A DNA stretch of 64,000 nucleotides, taken from the NCBI GenBank assembly GCA_018267545.1, contig JAFDYG010000537.1, forward strand, positions 62,001 to 126,000, written 5' to 3'. How positions within the stretch are numbered: the stretch's first letter is position 1; each line of letters starts with the position of its first letter. The notes beneath the pieces were generated by a model. The model saw only the letters and a list, made by a program, of their open reading frames with translations. It was not told the DNA's origin and ran no database searches. Origin of the DNA: Bacteroidota bacterium (GTDB taxonomy: Bacteria > Bacteroidota > Bacteroidia > Chitinophagales > Chitinophagaceae). Both the position numbers and the translations under genes were made by a program. This document shows positions 45,726 to 53,716 of this stretch, piece by piece.

Positions 45726-46340
45726 ATGAAAGCAAGCCTATTTATCGTCGACGATCATTATATGGTAATCGAGGGAATCCGTTCCCTCCTGCAAAACGAA
45801 AAGGAAATCATCTGGATGGGCCACGCCACCAATGCCGCTTCCTGCCTCAGCTTCCTCAAACAGCAACAGCCCGACATCATCCTGATGGACGTAAACCTGC
45901 CCGACATCAGCGGCATCGAGCTATGCAAAGAAGTACGCGAAAAATACCCCTCTACCTACGTCCTGGGCCTCAGCACCTTCAACCAGCAGGCCATTATCCG
46001 CAATATGATGGACAACGGCGCCTCAGGCTATATCCTAAAGAACGCCGACAAGACCGAGCTCCTGGCAGCGATCAAAGAAGTCGGACTCGGCAAAACCTAC
46101 ATGAGCGATGAAGCCTCCCTATCCCTAAAAGATTCCAGCAGCGAGGTCACCCTCATCACCCGCCGCGAAAAAGAAATCCTCAAGCTCATCGCAACCGGCC
46201 TCACCAACGCAGAAATATCCGCCCAGCTCTTCATCAGTATCCCCACCGTCAACACTCATCGCAAAAGCCTCCTGGAAAAATTCGAAGCTAAAAATACCGC
46301 CATCCTCATCGGCAAAGCCACCAAACAGGGCCTGATCTAA
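45726..46340 (+). CDS. NarL/LuxR-type response regulator
   Basis: 204 residues from the ATG at 45726 (a GTG codon precedes it). The receiver domain has the acidic pair FIVDD, phospho-acceptor Asp55 in ILMDVNLPD and Lys in GYILKNAD; the C-terminus is a LuxR-type HTH (about 140-200) with LTNAEISAQLFISIPTVNTHR. LuxR-type proteins bind as dimers to inverted repeats, which fits the 20-bp palindromes at the promoters of this operon and of three neighbouring units. That it binds them is inference from position and symmetry. Confidence 0.92.
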   Translation: MKASLFIVDDHYMVIEGIRSLLQNEKEIIWMGHATNAASCLSFLKQQQPDIILMDVNLPDISGIELCKEVREKYPSTYVLGLSTFNQQAIIRNMMDNGASGYILKNADKTELLAAIKEVGLGKTYMSDEASLSLKDSSSEVTLITRREKEILKLIATGLTNAEISAQLFISIPTVNTHRKSLLEKFEAKNTAILIGKATKQGLI

Positions 46341-46347
46341 CCCCCTT

Positions 46348-47520
46348 TCACACTCCATTCTTCAGCACATTCGTCTCCGTATACGCCGAAGCCCCGACAT
46401 AAACAAACCGTAAGACCCATCCGCCCCAAACCTTCCCCGCCAACAAAGAACCAGCCGCGCTCCCACCTGCTTTCCCTCCATCCCTCCTCGCCCCCGGCGG
46501 CCAATCGATAATCGGCTTACCCGGAGTATACGGCGGCTTGTAGCTCCACTTAGTACCACTTCGCCCATCCCGCTCCGTATTCTTATCATACGTCAAATCG
46601 AGATACGTCTGATTCATACCCGAATAATAATGAAATTCAAAAGTATAGCTGACCTTCTCCAGCTTCCTCGCAGTCGACTTCTTCAAACTCCCCCACTCGC
46701 CCGAGTTGCCGCTCGCGCTCTTGCTCCAACTTTCATTTTTCCCCTCCACAGGCGTAACGACCAGCTGATTCCCCACCACAGCCCAGGTCCCCGCCTCATG
46801 CGCAAAAAATATCTCCGTATTATAAGAGGAAAAATCCTTTTCCAAAAACACATAGGTCCCATCCGACTTAAAAGTATATGCCTTCCTGAAATACCCCGCC
46901 GTAAGCATCGGCGACCCATTCGCAAACTTCATCCCGCTTGTCTCCGACATATTACTCTCCCATATCCCCACAACCGTATTCCCGTCAGCCCCAGCCGCCC
47001 CGGCAACCTCCTCCATCTCCACAGACTTCAAAAATCCCACCATCTCCCCCTGATACTTATCCGTATTCGCCATCAAAACAATCGCCGCAATCTTTCCACC
47101 CCCCGTAGCCGTAACAAGCGTCACCAAACCCTTATTCCCACCATCCGTATAATACGCCTGCCCCGAAACCACATCCCACCCCTTCCCCTTCGAAGGCTCC
47201 CCCATAACAGGCTCGCCTGAAACTGTCACAGTCCCCTTCACCAATTTCTGCCACAACCCAGCCCACCCCTCACCCGCAGCCACATCCGTCGCCGAAGACT
47301 TGATGATCAACGCCACCGCATACTCCCCGGTCTTCTCATTCCCGGTATAAATCTGCACCCCATTTTCTTTCACCTCCTTCTTCCATCCCGCCGGCAGACT
47401 ATAAAAAACGACATCATACTTTTCCTTTTGCGCAGATGCGCCCGCATTTTGCGCAAACGCAACCGTGGCAGCAGCCATAAAGACCACCGCCAACACCAAA
47501 AAAAATGCAACTTGTTTCAT
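46348..47520 (-). CDS. Secreted lipocalin-like protein with N-terminal alpha/beta domain
   Basis: 390 residues from the ATG at 47520, which begins a signal peptide (MKQVAFFLVLAVVFMAAATVAFA) and follows a strong Shine-Dalgarno. Residues about 35-180 form a domain resembling PsbP/MOG1-like or DUF-type sandwich folds (FYSLPAGWKKEV, GLVTLVTATGGGK). Residues about 190-300 have the lipocalin-like pattern VGIWESN, YTFKSDGTYVF, GTWAVVGNQLVVTP. A proline-rich, low-complexity tail follows. Ligand unknown. It has its own copy of the regulon operator and reads toward the response regulator gene. Confidence 0.65.
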   Translation of the reverse strand: MKQVAFFLVLAVVFMAAATVAFAQNAGASAQKEKYDVVFYSLPAGWKKEVKENGVQIYTGNEKTGEYAVALIIKSSATDVAAGEGWAGLWQKLVKGTVTVSGEPVMGEPSKGKGWDVVSGQAYYTDGGNKGLVTLVTATGGGKIAAIVLMANTDKYQGEMVGFLKSVEMEEVAGAAGADGNTVVGIWESNMSETSGMKFANGSPMLTAGYFRKAYTFKSDGTYVFLEKDFSSYNTEIFFAHEAGTWAVVGNQLVVTPVEGKNESWSKSASGNSGEWGSLKKSTARKLEKVSYTFEFHYYSGMNQTYLDLTYDKNTERDGRSGTKWSYKPPYTPGKPIIDWPPGARRDGGKAGGSAAGSLLAGKVWGGWVLRFVYVGASAYTETNVLKNGV

Positions 47521-47530
47521 GTAATAGGAA

Positions 47531-47538
47531 CCTCCTTT
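47531..47538 (-). promoter_or_regulatory. Strong Shine-Dalgarno of the lipocalin-like gene
   Basis: The minus strand reads AAAGGAGG ending 10 bases before the ATG at 47520. A full anti-SD match is uncommon in Bacteroidota, where most genes lack one, and it decides the start at 47520 over the longer frame. Confidence 0.5.
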
Positions 47539-47541
47539 CGA

Positions 47542-47590
47542 CAAATGTACCCTTACCCCTACCCCCGGTCAATCATTAAAAAGAATGATT
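47542..47590 (-). promoter_or_regulatory. Promoter of the lipocalin-like gene with operator copy 3
   Basis: The operator AATCATTAAAAAGAATGATT (47571-47590) is a perfect inverted repeat of 7-base arms about a 6-base centre. On the minus strand it supplies the TT of a TTG (47572-47570), then exactly 20 bases, then TACATTTG (47549-47542), a full -7 match. This is the clearest of the four copies. Confidence 0.68.
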
Positions 47591-47986
47591 TTACCCAATA
47601 ACCACAAACCCCCGGTCCACAAACCACTTCCCATAATCATACCCATATTCCCCGCCATAATTGATCGTAATCTCCGTATGCGCCGGAATATCCTGAAAAG
47701 CAGTATACGTCATCGCCCTCCGCTCCCTGTCTAATTCATAAATCGTATTGGGATACCTGGCATAGTTGTACATCGACCCAAACCCCATCACCAGCGAAAG
47801 CGTCCGCTCTTCTTTATTGAAGTAAAAGCTGTAATCGGCCAGCTTCGTCTCATCGATCGCCGCCCCGCTGTCCGCCGGCACGACGATCAACGGGCAGACT
47901 TCGATCGTATCTCCCACAGCAATATCCCGACTACAAAACACACCCCGCCCCTTCCCCTTTACTTCTTTTAAATAAAGCTTACTCAT
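47591..47986 (-). CDS. SET-domain protein (methyltransferase-like), second of pair
   Basis: 131 residues from the ATG at 47986, which overlaps the preceding stop by 8 bases (ATGAGTAA). SET landmarks: GRGVF (13-17) and EITINYG (105-111) at the cofactor site. The usual NHS motif is replaced by YNYARYPN (73-80), so S-adenosylmethionine binding is uncertain. No signal peptide; cytoplasmic. SET proteins methylate lysines; bacterial members are few and their substrates mostly unknown. It shares ancestry with the preceding gene. Confidence 0.68.
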   Translation of the reverse strand: MSKLYLKEVKGKGRGVFCSRDIAVGDTIEVCPLIVVPADSGAAIDETKLADYSFYFNKEERTLSLVMGFGSMYNYARYPNTIYELDRERRAMTYTAFQDIPAHTEITINYGGEYGYDYGKWFVDRGFVVIG

Positions 47987-48386
47987 TCTCCGGAAAATAT
48001 ACAGGCCGCCCATCATCCGGACGGCCATTGTAATTAATAGTAATCTCTTCCCCAGCCCGAATCATCCGATACGCATAAAATTTTATCGTCTTCCTCCTCC
48101 GGCTAAACGCATAAAACGCATTGGCCCGCCCCGAATGATTATAAAACGAGCTATAGCCAAACCCAAACACCGCCGGATACTCCGCATCATTCACCAGGAA
48201 GTAATAGTTGAAAAGCGGACTATGCCGCAGCATCTCCTTCTCCTCTCCCGACAGAAAAACAGCAGGAGCCACCTCGATAATAGCCCCCCTGCGAATATCC
48301 GTCTTCGCAAACACCCCACGCCCATGCAGCGGACTATCCCTTACCTCGACACTATCCGGCTGACAAATCCTTCTATCGAAAAGCAT
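47979..48386 (-). CDS. SET-domain protein lysine methyltransferase-like, first of pair
   Basis: 135 residues from the ATG at 48386. SET landmarks are present: GRGVF (22-26), YNHS with Asn-His-Ser at 83-85, and EITINYN (114-120). The length matches minimal SET-only bacterial proteins. It has no signal peptide. The start overlaps the stop of the lysine-rich gene by one base (TGATG), so the two are translationally coupled, which suggests a functional relation such as enzyme and substrate. Confidence 0.72.
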   Translation of the reverse strand: MLFDRRICQPDSVEVRDSPLHGRGVFAKTDIRRGAIIEVAPAVFLSGEEKEMLRHSPLFNYYFLVNDAEYPAVFGFGYSSFYNHSGRANAFYAFSRRRKTIKFYAYRMIRAGEEITINYNGRPDDGRPVYFPENE

Positions 48387-48643
48387 CACTTCTGACCAGC
48401 AGCTTTTTTAATCTCCTTATTCGCAGGAGCCGCTTTATAAGTCGCCGGCGCATACTTTAAAGAAGCAGGAGCAAGCTTCGCTTCCTTCTGCTCCTTTATC
48501 GCCGCAGGGCTCTTGACAGCAGCGCCCTTCTTGACAAGGCTATCGGCCGCAGGCTTGACGGTTTCCTTTTGCGCATTGGGTGTCTGTGCTTTAAGGCCCG
48601 TGATGATCAACAGGCTGCTTAAAATGGCTAATGTTTTTTTCAT
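48386..48643 (-). CDS. Small secreted lysine/alanine-rich protein
   Basis: 85 residues from the ATG at 48643, with signal peptide MKKTLAILSSLLIITGLKAQ. The mature 65 residues are disordered in character: about 14 lysines, many alanines and prolines, and no arginine or cysteine. The composition recalls histone H1-like tails, but the signal peptide argues for export. Two SET-domain methyltransferase-like genes follow at once. No family is recognised. Confidence 0.62.
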   Translation of the reverse strand: MKKTLAILSSLLIITGLKAQTPNAQKETVKPAADSLVKKGAAVKSPAAIKEQKEAKLAPASLKYAPATYKAAPANKEIKKAAGQK

Positions 48644-48647
48644 ACCC

Positions 48648-48696
48648 ACAAAATACCCTTCCTCCCCGGTCCCTCCTATCCTTAAAAAAGAGGATT
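48648..48696 (-). promoter_or_regulatory. Promoter of the Lys-rich/SET operon with operator copy 4
   Basis: TATCCTTAAAAAAGAGGATT (48677-48696) matches the best operator at 15 of 20 positions and keeps the inverted-repeat form with changed arms. On the minus strand it ends in TAG at the -33 position, as in copy 2, followed by 20 bases and TATTTTGT (48655-48648), a weak -7. The ATG is 4 bases beyond. Confidence 0.45.
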
Positions 48697-48747
48697 TTTT
48701 GATTTGACCGATCGCCTGGCTCTTTAAACTCCCAACGTCACCGACCC

Positions 48748-50148
48748 CTAATATCCGGGATTCTGCACCACTTTATTCAACGTAAGCTCCCCAACCGGAA
48801 TCGGCAGCAGAAGCTGATCTTTATTCTTAATCCTCGGATTGATCGTCTGCAGCGTCCCCAACGGCAGCCTTCTCAACGCAAACCAATCCACCCCATTCTC
48901 ATACGCAAAATTCCGCAGATTCTCTTTGATGATCTCCAGTTGTAACGCCTCCGCCGTCACCGCGCCATCCACCGCCGCAACCTCCGAAACACCCGCCCCG
49001 GCATGCGACATCACTGTCTTCAACAACGCCTTCGCCCCCGCCAAATCGCCCCCCGACATCGTCATCGCCTCCGCCTCCAGCAAATATGCCTCCGACAGCC
49101 GGAAAGCATAACAATTACTGCTCAACGGCGTCTGTTTAGGAGCGACAAAATCTCCCGAATAATATTTCGACAATCGATAGTCTTTCGAGCTACCATTAGG
49201 AACAATCTTATACATCCATTGATTCCTCGCATCATCCGCCAGCAGGTCGGGCAAATACCCTGTAATAGCATTCCTCGACCCCACATAGGCAGTGTATTTC
49301 CTGGTCTCTCCCGAATAAGGTTGAATCCCCAGCATAACCTCTTTACTATTGAAACCCTTGGTCAAAAAGATGTCCTTCAGGCTATCCTCCAAAACAAAGG
49401 GCCCCGTACTAATAATATCTTTCGTCAAGCTAATCACCTGGGCATAATCCCCCGCCGCCCCCCTGTTCATCAAAACCCGCGCCTTGAGCAATTTGGCCGT
49501 ACCCGCATTCACGGAGTAAATGTTCGTGTTCAACGCCGGCAGTCCACCGATAGCCGCATCCAGATCCGCCAGGATCGACGTATAAGCAGCCGCAACACCC
49601 GTCCGTGGAAGCGTAATGTCGTCCACATTGGCCGACCTTTCCCGCAATATGATCCCATACGAGCTCGCCGGATCATAGTACTGACCAAAATAAAGCAGCA
49701 GCTCAGCGTTCGCAAAAGCCCGCATAAACCTCGCCTCCGCCAGCATTCGCTGCTTCACCCCAGCCCCCACCGACGTCACCGGCGTCATATTCTCGACAAA
49801 TCCATTTGCCGCCTCCACCAGGTTATACCCATAGCTCCATATGCCCGGGTCATCAGTCGGCGGTTTCAGCACATGATTGTAAAAGCTGGCTATGGCGAAA
49901 ACCTGGATCGCACCCGCAAGCACCGACGGGTCCTCCTCCTGTAAATAATACCATGTGGTAGAAGTGCCCGTGGAAGCGACAAATCTATAATAAACCCCAT
50001 TCAGCACCTGCTGGGCGCTCACCTGATCCGTAATCAGATTTCCATCCACCAGCGAAGTAGTCGGATAGACATTCAGCTGCTTCTTGCAGGCCCCGAAAAA
50101 CAGCCCCGCCGCCAGGAAGACCGATAAGCTAAGATGAGTGTGTTTCAT
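48748..50148 (-). CDS. SusD/RagB family lipoprotein
   Basis: 466 residues with a lipoprotein signal ending FFGAC (lipidated Cys near 20). SusD features include ANGFVENM, MLAEARFMRAFANAELL and the C-terminal LLLPIPVGELTLN with NPGY. It lies one base after the SusC stop, so both are made from one transcript. It is shorter than the 561-residue SusD at 23365-25050, suggesting a smaller ligand-binding insertion. Confidence 0.92.
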   Translation of the reverse strand: MKHTHLSLSVFLAAGLFFGACKKQLNVYPTTSLVDGNLITDQVSAQQVLNGVYYRFVASTGTSTTWYYLQEEDPSVLAGAIQVFAIASFYNHVLKPPTDDPGIWSYGYNLVEAANGFVENMTPVTSVGAGVKQRMLAEARFMRAFANAELLLYFGQYYDPASSYGIILRERSANVDDITLPRTGVAAAYTSILADLDAAIGGLPALNTNIYSVNAGTAKLLKARVLMNRGAAGDYAQVISLTKDIISTGPFVLEDSLKDIFLTKGFNSKEVMLGIQPYSGETRKYTAYVGSRNAITGYLPDLLADDARNQWMYKIVPNGSSKDYRLSKYYSGDFVAPKQTPLSSNCYAFRLSEAYLLEAEAMTMSGGDLAGAKALLKTVMSHAGAGVSEVAAVDGAVTAEALQLEIIKENLRNFAYENGVDWFALRRLPLGTLQTINPRIKNKDQLLLPIPVGELTLNKVVQNPGY

Positions 50149-50149
50149 T

Positions 50150-53100
50150 TTAGAATATTGCTTTTAATCCGAATGTAAATGTCCTGAGAATTGGATAGTT
50201 CGCGGCATCCACATACCCGCCGCCCACGAAATAAGGGTCGTCCGATACTTCCGGATCACTTCCCGGATATTTCGTAATGATGAAGATATTCGTGGCCGAC
50301 ATAAACAACCGCATCCCGCTCACACCAGCCTTCTTCATCCACAACGCCTCCCCGAACCGGTAATTGATCGTAGCGGTCCTTAGCTTGAAATAGGACGAGC
50401 TGAATACATCCAGGTTCGTAGCGGTGTAATTGACACTGGTCAGATCGAGCCGCGGCTGATTACCATTAGTCTGCCCGGCCGTGTATCGACCGAAGATCGA
50501 AACAGGGGCATTGAAGGGACCAAAGAACTGCGTCGCCGCTACGTGCTGCGCCCAAAGCAGATGACCCCCATGCGAAAAGGCAAAAAACAAGTCCAGGCCC
50601 CAGTTCTTATAGCTGAATTCCTGCGTCATGCCGCCATAATATTTTGGAGGCCCAACGCCGATAATTTGATTTTTTAACGGACCCAGATAGTTCGACGACG
50701 CCGGGTCGCTATCGATCCTGTACATTGGATCGCCTAACAACGGCGGGTAAAATCTTGCATAGATCCCGATCAACTTGCTGTAAGCATCGATATCCGCCTG
50801 CGTTTTGATAACCCCGGTAATATAATTGCCCGCCATCACTCCCAACGACTGACCTTTCTTAAGGATGGTCAGCTGCGGACGAATGCTATTGACCGGATTT
50901 GCCTCGATCCCCGACGGACTGGTAATCTGCGACAAATCTGCAATACTGTCCAGCCTGGTCACGATGGTCTTATTCCAGGTGACATTAATGGAAACGGTCC
51001 ATTTAAAGTCCCTGCTCCGAATAATGTCCCCGCCGATACTCGCTTCATAACCCCTGCTTCGTAAACCCGCAACATTTTGCAGCAAAGAGGGGAAGGAATT
51101 GCTGACGGAAATCGGCAGCTTCAGAAGGGCGTGGTCCGTATTCCGGTTATAATAATCGAAGGTCGCATTCAACCGGTTGTCCAGCAGCGACACATCCGCC
51201 CCCGCACCGGCTTCCTTCGTACGTTCCCACCGGACGCTCGCATTACCCATCTGTACAGGAAGTAAAGCGGTCCCCCCCGTATAAGAAACAGTATTGTATA
51301 AAGCACGATACAGCTGATCGCCGATATTTTGATTCCCCACCAGCCCATAGCTTCCCCTTAGCTTGATATCGTTGATCCATCGCACACGTCTCAGGAAACT
51401 TTCCCGCGATACCCGCCATGCTACAGCCCCCGACGGAAAATAGCCGTACTTATTGTTAGGACCGAACTTGGATGACCCATCCGCCCGCCCCGTAAAGGTC
51501 AGCAGATACTTATCCATAAAGCTGTAATTGGTCCGTAGGTAGAAGGAAAGCAGGTAGCTCTGCGGCGAACGCGGCTCGTCCCCCGCAACACCAACCACCG
51601 TGCTTGCCGAGGACAGACCATTTAAAAAGTTGTCATTGGGATACCCCGACGCCGTCGTCCTGAACCAGCTGTATTTAGTCGTTTCATAAGACTGCCCTGC
51701 CACTACATTCACCCCGTGTTTGTTGAATTGCTGATTATAGCTAAGCGTATTCTCCAGGAACCAGTCCATAAATCGACTATTGGCCTCACTTCCTATCCCA
51801 CCCGTGTTTGGACTATTGTTCCCGCCTTTTGCTTGATCGATATAGCTGGGCAGATAATTCCGCTGATTGTAATGCTGTAAATTCAGTGAAACCGCAGTCC
51901 TGAAGCGGAGCCTCCTGGTAAGATCATAGGTCCCCGAAAGAGTGCCCAAAAGACTCAGCGTCTTTCCATTGTTAGTAGCCGTCACAAGCGCCGCCGGATT
52001 GACAAGTCCACGGATCGAAGCGCCCAGCGCATTGAAGTTGGCATAGCGCCCCGTAGAATCCCTTGGCTGGATATCCGGCCTCGCCAGCATCGCCTGCATA
52101 TAGGCGCCATTGCTGACGTCCTGGTTGACAAATCCTGCCAGCAGATTGGAGGAAATTTTCACCCTCGCCCCAACCGAAGTTTCCAGGTTCAGTTTAGCCG
52201 TAAATCGCTGATAGTTGGTCCCCCGCAGCACACCCGGGGTGCTCGTATAGGAAAAGGAATTGAAGTATCTCGACGCATGACCTCCTCCCGAAACAGATAC
52301 CCCTGCATTATTCGAAACGGTCGTATGCGTCACCTGCCTGACCCAATCGACATTCGCCGTACCAAAGTAGTTCGGGCTGTCCACGATCGTAGACAGAGAG
52401 CTATAAGACGTAATCCCCTGCGACTTATAAGTGTCCATCCCATTTCTCGCCGCCTCCCGCAGGAGCATCATAAACTGCTCCTTATTCAGCAGCTTCGGCG
52501 ACCTGAACAAGGAGTTGACCGTAGTAGAATAATCCACCGCTACCCGGGCCGGCGAATTGACGATCCCCGACTTCGTCGTAATCATCACAACCCCATTGGC
52601 CGCCTTGGACCCATAGATGGCCGTGGCCGACGCATCCTTCAGCACCGAGATCGACTCGATATCTTCCGGATTGACCCCGCCCAGACTATTCAAAGAATTT
52701 ATAAACGACGCCGACAAGGCCACGCCGCTGCCCGAACCATTACCGGCCAGATTTCCATTGGGACTTGGAACGGCGAATCCCGGGTCGATAAAATTATACC
52801 GGACCTGCACCGGCACCCCATCGATCACATACAACGGGTCATTACCACCCAAAAACGAGCTCGACCCGCGAATCCTCACCCTGACCATCCCGCCCGGCGT
52901 CCCATCCGTCTTGGTAACCTCTACACCCGCCGTCTTCCCCGCAAGCGCATTATCGAAAGTATTATACGGGACTTCCCCCAGCTCCCGGACCCCAACCGTA
53001 GAAACAGCCCCCGTCAAATCTTTTTTCTTGCTGCTGCCATATCCGATCACCACCACCTGATCGGGACTGGCTGGATTGACAGCCAGCAAGACATTCACAT

Positions 53101-53611
53101 ACGCCCGGTCCCCAATCCGCACCCTCTGATCCCGAAATCCAACAAAACTAAAAGAGACCTCATCCCCCTTCCTACCCGTAATAACAAAGGCCCCGCTCGA
53201 ATCCGTTTCCGTACCATTATACCTCCTCCTGTTCATGACAGTGACGCCCATCAGTGGCTGCCCACTCTCATCCACAACCCTTCCCCGCACCTTCACTTCG
53301 GAAACATCCGGAGCAGCCACCTGCTCTTCCCTCTTCAACAACACATTATTCCCCACCACCGTAAACACCATCGGCTGTCCGGCAAAACACTTTGCCAGCA
53401 CATCCTGCAGCGTAGCATTCTTTACATGGATGGTAATAGGGCCCGCCTTCCACTCGCCCGCATCGTACAAAAAGACATACCTGGTTTGCTTTTCAATAGC
53501 CAGAAGAACCTTATCCAGCGAGGCATTCTTCTCTTTTAGCGTAATCTGGCCATACGCAGCCGAACTCACATACAGCAGAAGGATCACCAACGGGATTGTT
53601 GCCAATTTCAT
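50150..53611 (-). CDS. SusC/RagA TonB-dependent receptor with STN domain
   Basis: 1153 residues from the ATG at 53611 (signal peptide MKLATIPLVILLLYVSSAA). An STN domain (about 22-95) precedes a carboxypeptidase-regulatory-like domain, a plug with PDQVVVIGYG and VLKDASATAIYGSKAANG, and a TonB barrel ending RTFTFGLKAIF. The STN domain normally talks to FecR, but no fecR or sigma gene is nearby; instead a HisKA_2 kinase gene is divergent 105 bases away. Substrate unknown. Confidence 0.95.
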   Translation of the reverse strand: MKLATIPLVILLLYVSSAAYGQITLKEKNASLDKVLLAIEKQTRYVFLYDAGEWKAGPITIHVKNATLQDVLAKCFAGQPMVFTVVGNNVLLKREEQVAAPDVSEVKVRGRVVDESGQPLMGVTVMNRRRYNGTETDSSGAFVITGRKGDEVSFSFVGFRDQRVRIGDRAYVNVLLAVNPASPDQVVVIGYGSSKKKDLTGAVSTVGVRELGEVPYNTFDNALAGKTAGVEVTKTDGTPGGMVRVRIRGSSSFLGGNDPLYVIDGVPVQVRYNFIDPGFAVPSPNGNLAGNGSGSGVALSASFINSLNSLGGVNPEDIESISVLKDASATAIYGSKAANGVVMITTKSGIVNSPARVAVDYSTTVNSLFRSPKLLNKEQFMMLLREAARNGMDTYKSQGITSYSSLSTIVDSPNYFGTANVDWVRQVTHTTVSNNAGVSVSGGGHASRYFNSFSYTSTPGVLRGTNYQRFTAKLNLETSVGARVKISSNLLAGFVNQDVSNGAYMQAMLARPDIQPRDSTGRYANFNALGASIRGLVNPAALVTATNNGKTLSLLGTLSGTYDLTRRLRFRTAVSLNLQHYNQRNYLPSYIDQAKGGNNSPNTGGIGSEANSRFMDWFLENTLSYNQQFNKHGVNVVAGQSYETTKYSWFRTTASGYPNDNFLNGLSSASTVVGVAGDEPRSPQSYLLSFYLRTNYSFMDKYLLTFTGRADGSSKFGPNNKYGYFPSGAVAWRVSRESFLRRVRWINDIKLRGSYGLVGNQNIGDQLYRALYNTVSYTGGTALLPVQMGNASVRWERTKEAGAGADVSLLDNRLNATFDYYNRNTDHALLKLPISVSNSFPSLLQNVAGLRSRGYEASIGGDIIRSRDFKWTVSINVTWNKTIVTRLDSIADLSQITSPSGIEANPVNSIRPQLTILKKGQSLGVMAGNYITGVIKTQADIDAYSKLIGIYARFYPPLLGDPMYRIDSDPASSNYLGPLKNQIIGVGPPKYYGGMTQEFSYKNWGLDLFFAFSHGGHLLWAQHVAATQFFGPFNAPVSIFGRYTAGQTNGNQPRLDLTSVNYTATNLDVFSSSYFKLRTATINYRFGEALWMKKAGVSGMRLFMSATNIFIITKYPGSDPEVSDDPYFVGGGYVDAANYPILRTFTFGLKAIF

Positions 53612-53668
53612 AAGCTGATAGTTTTTGAGTGAAATCGTAATCCAGGGTGGAGATAGTAAAGAAGTCAA

Positions 53669-53700
53669 CGAATTTACCTAAAAAAAGAAAATTTTGCCAA
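53669..53700 (-). promoter_or_regulatory. Promoter candidate of the susCD operon at 53.6 kb
   Basis: On the minus strand TTG (53700-53698), a 21-base spacer and TAAATTCG (53676-53669) match the -33/-7 pattern with one mismatch. The leader to the ATG at 53611 would be about 50 bases. Confidence 0.4.
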
Positions 53701-53716
53701 TTGTTCTTTATCTTAT

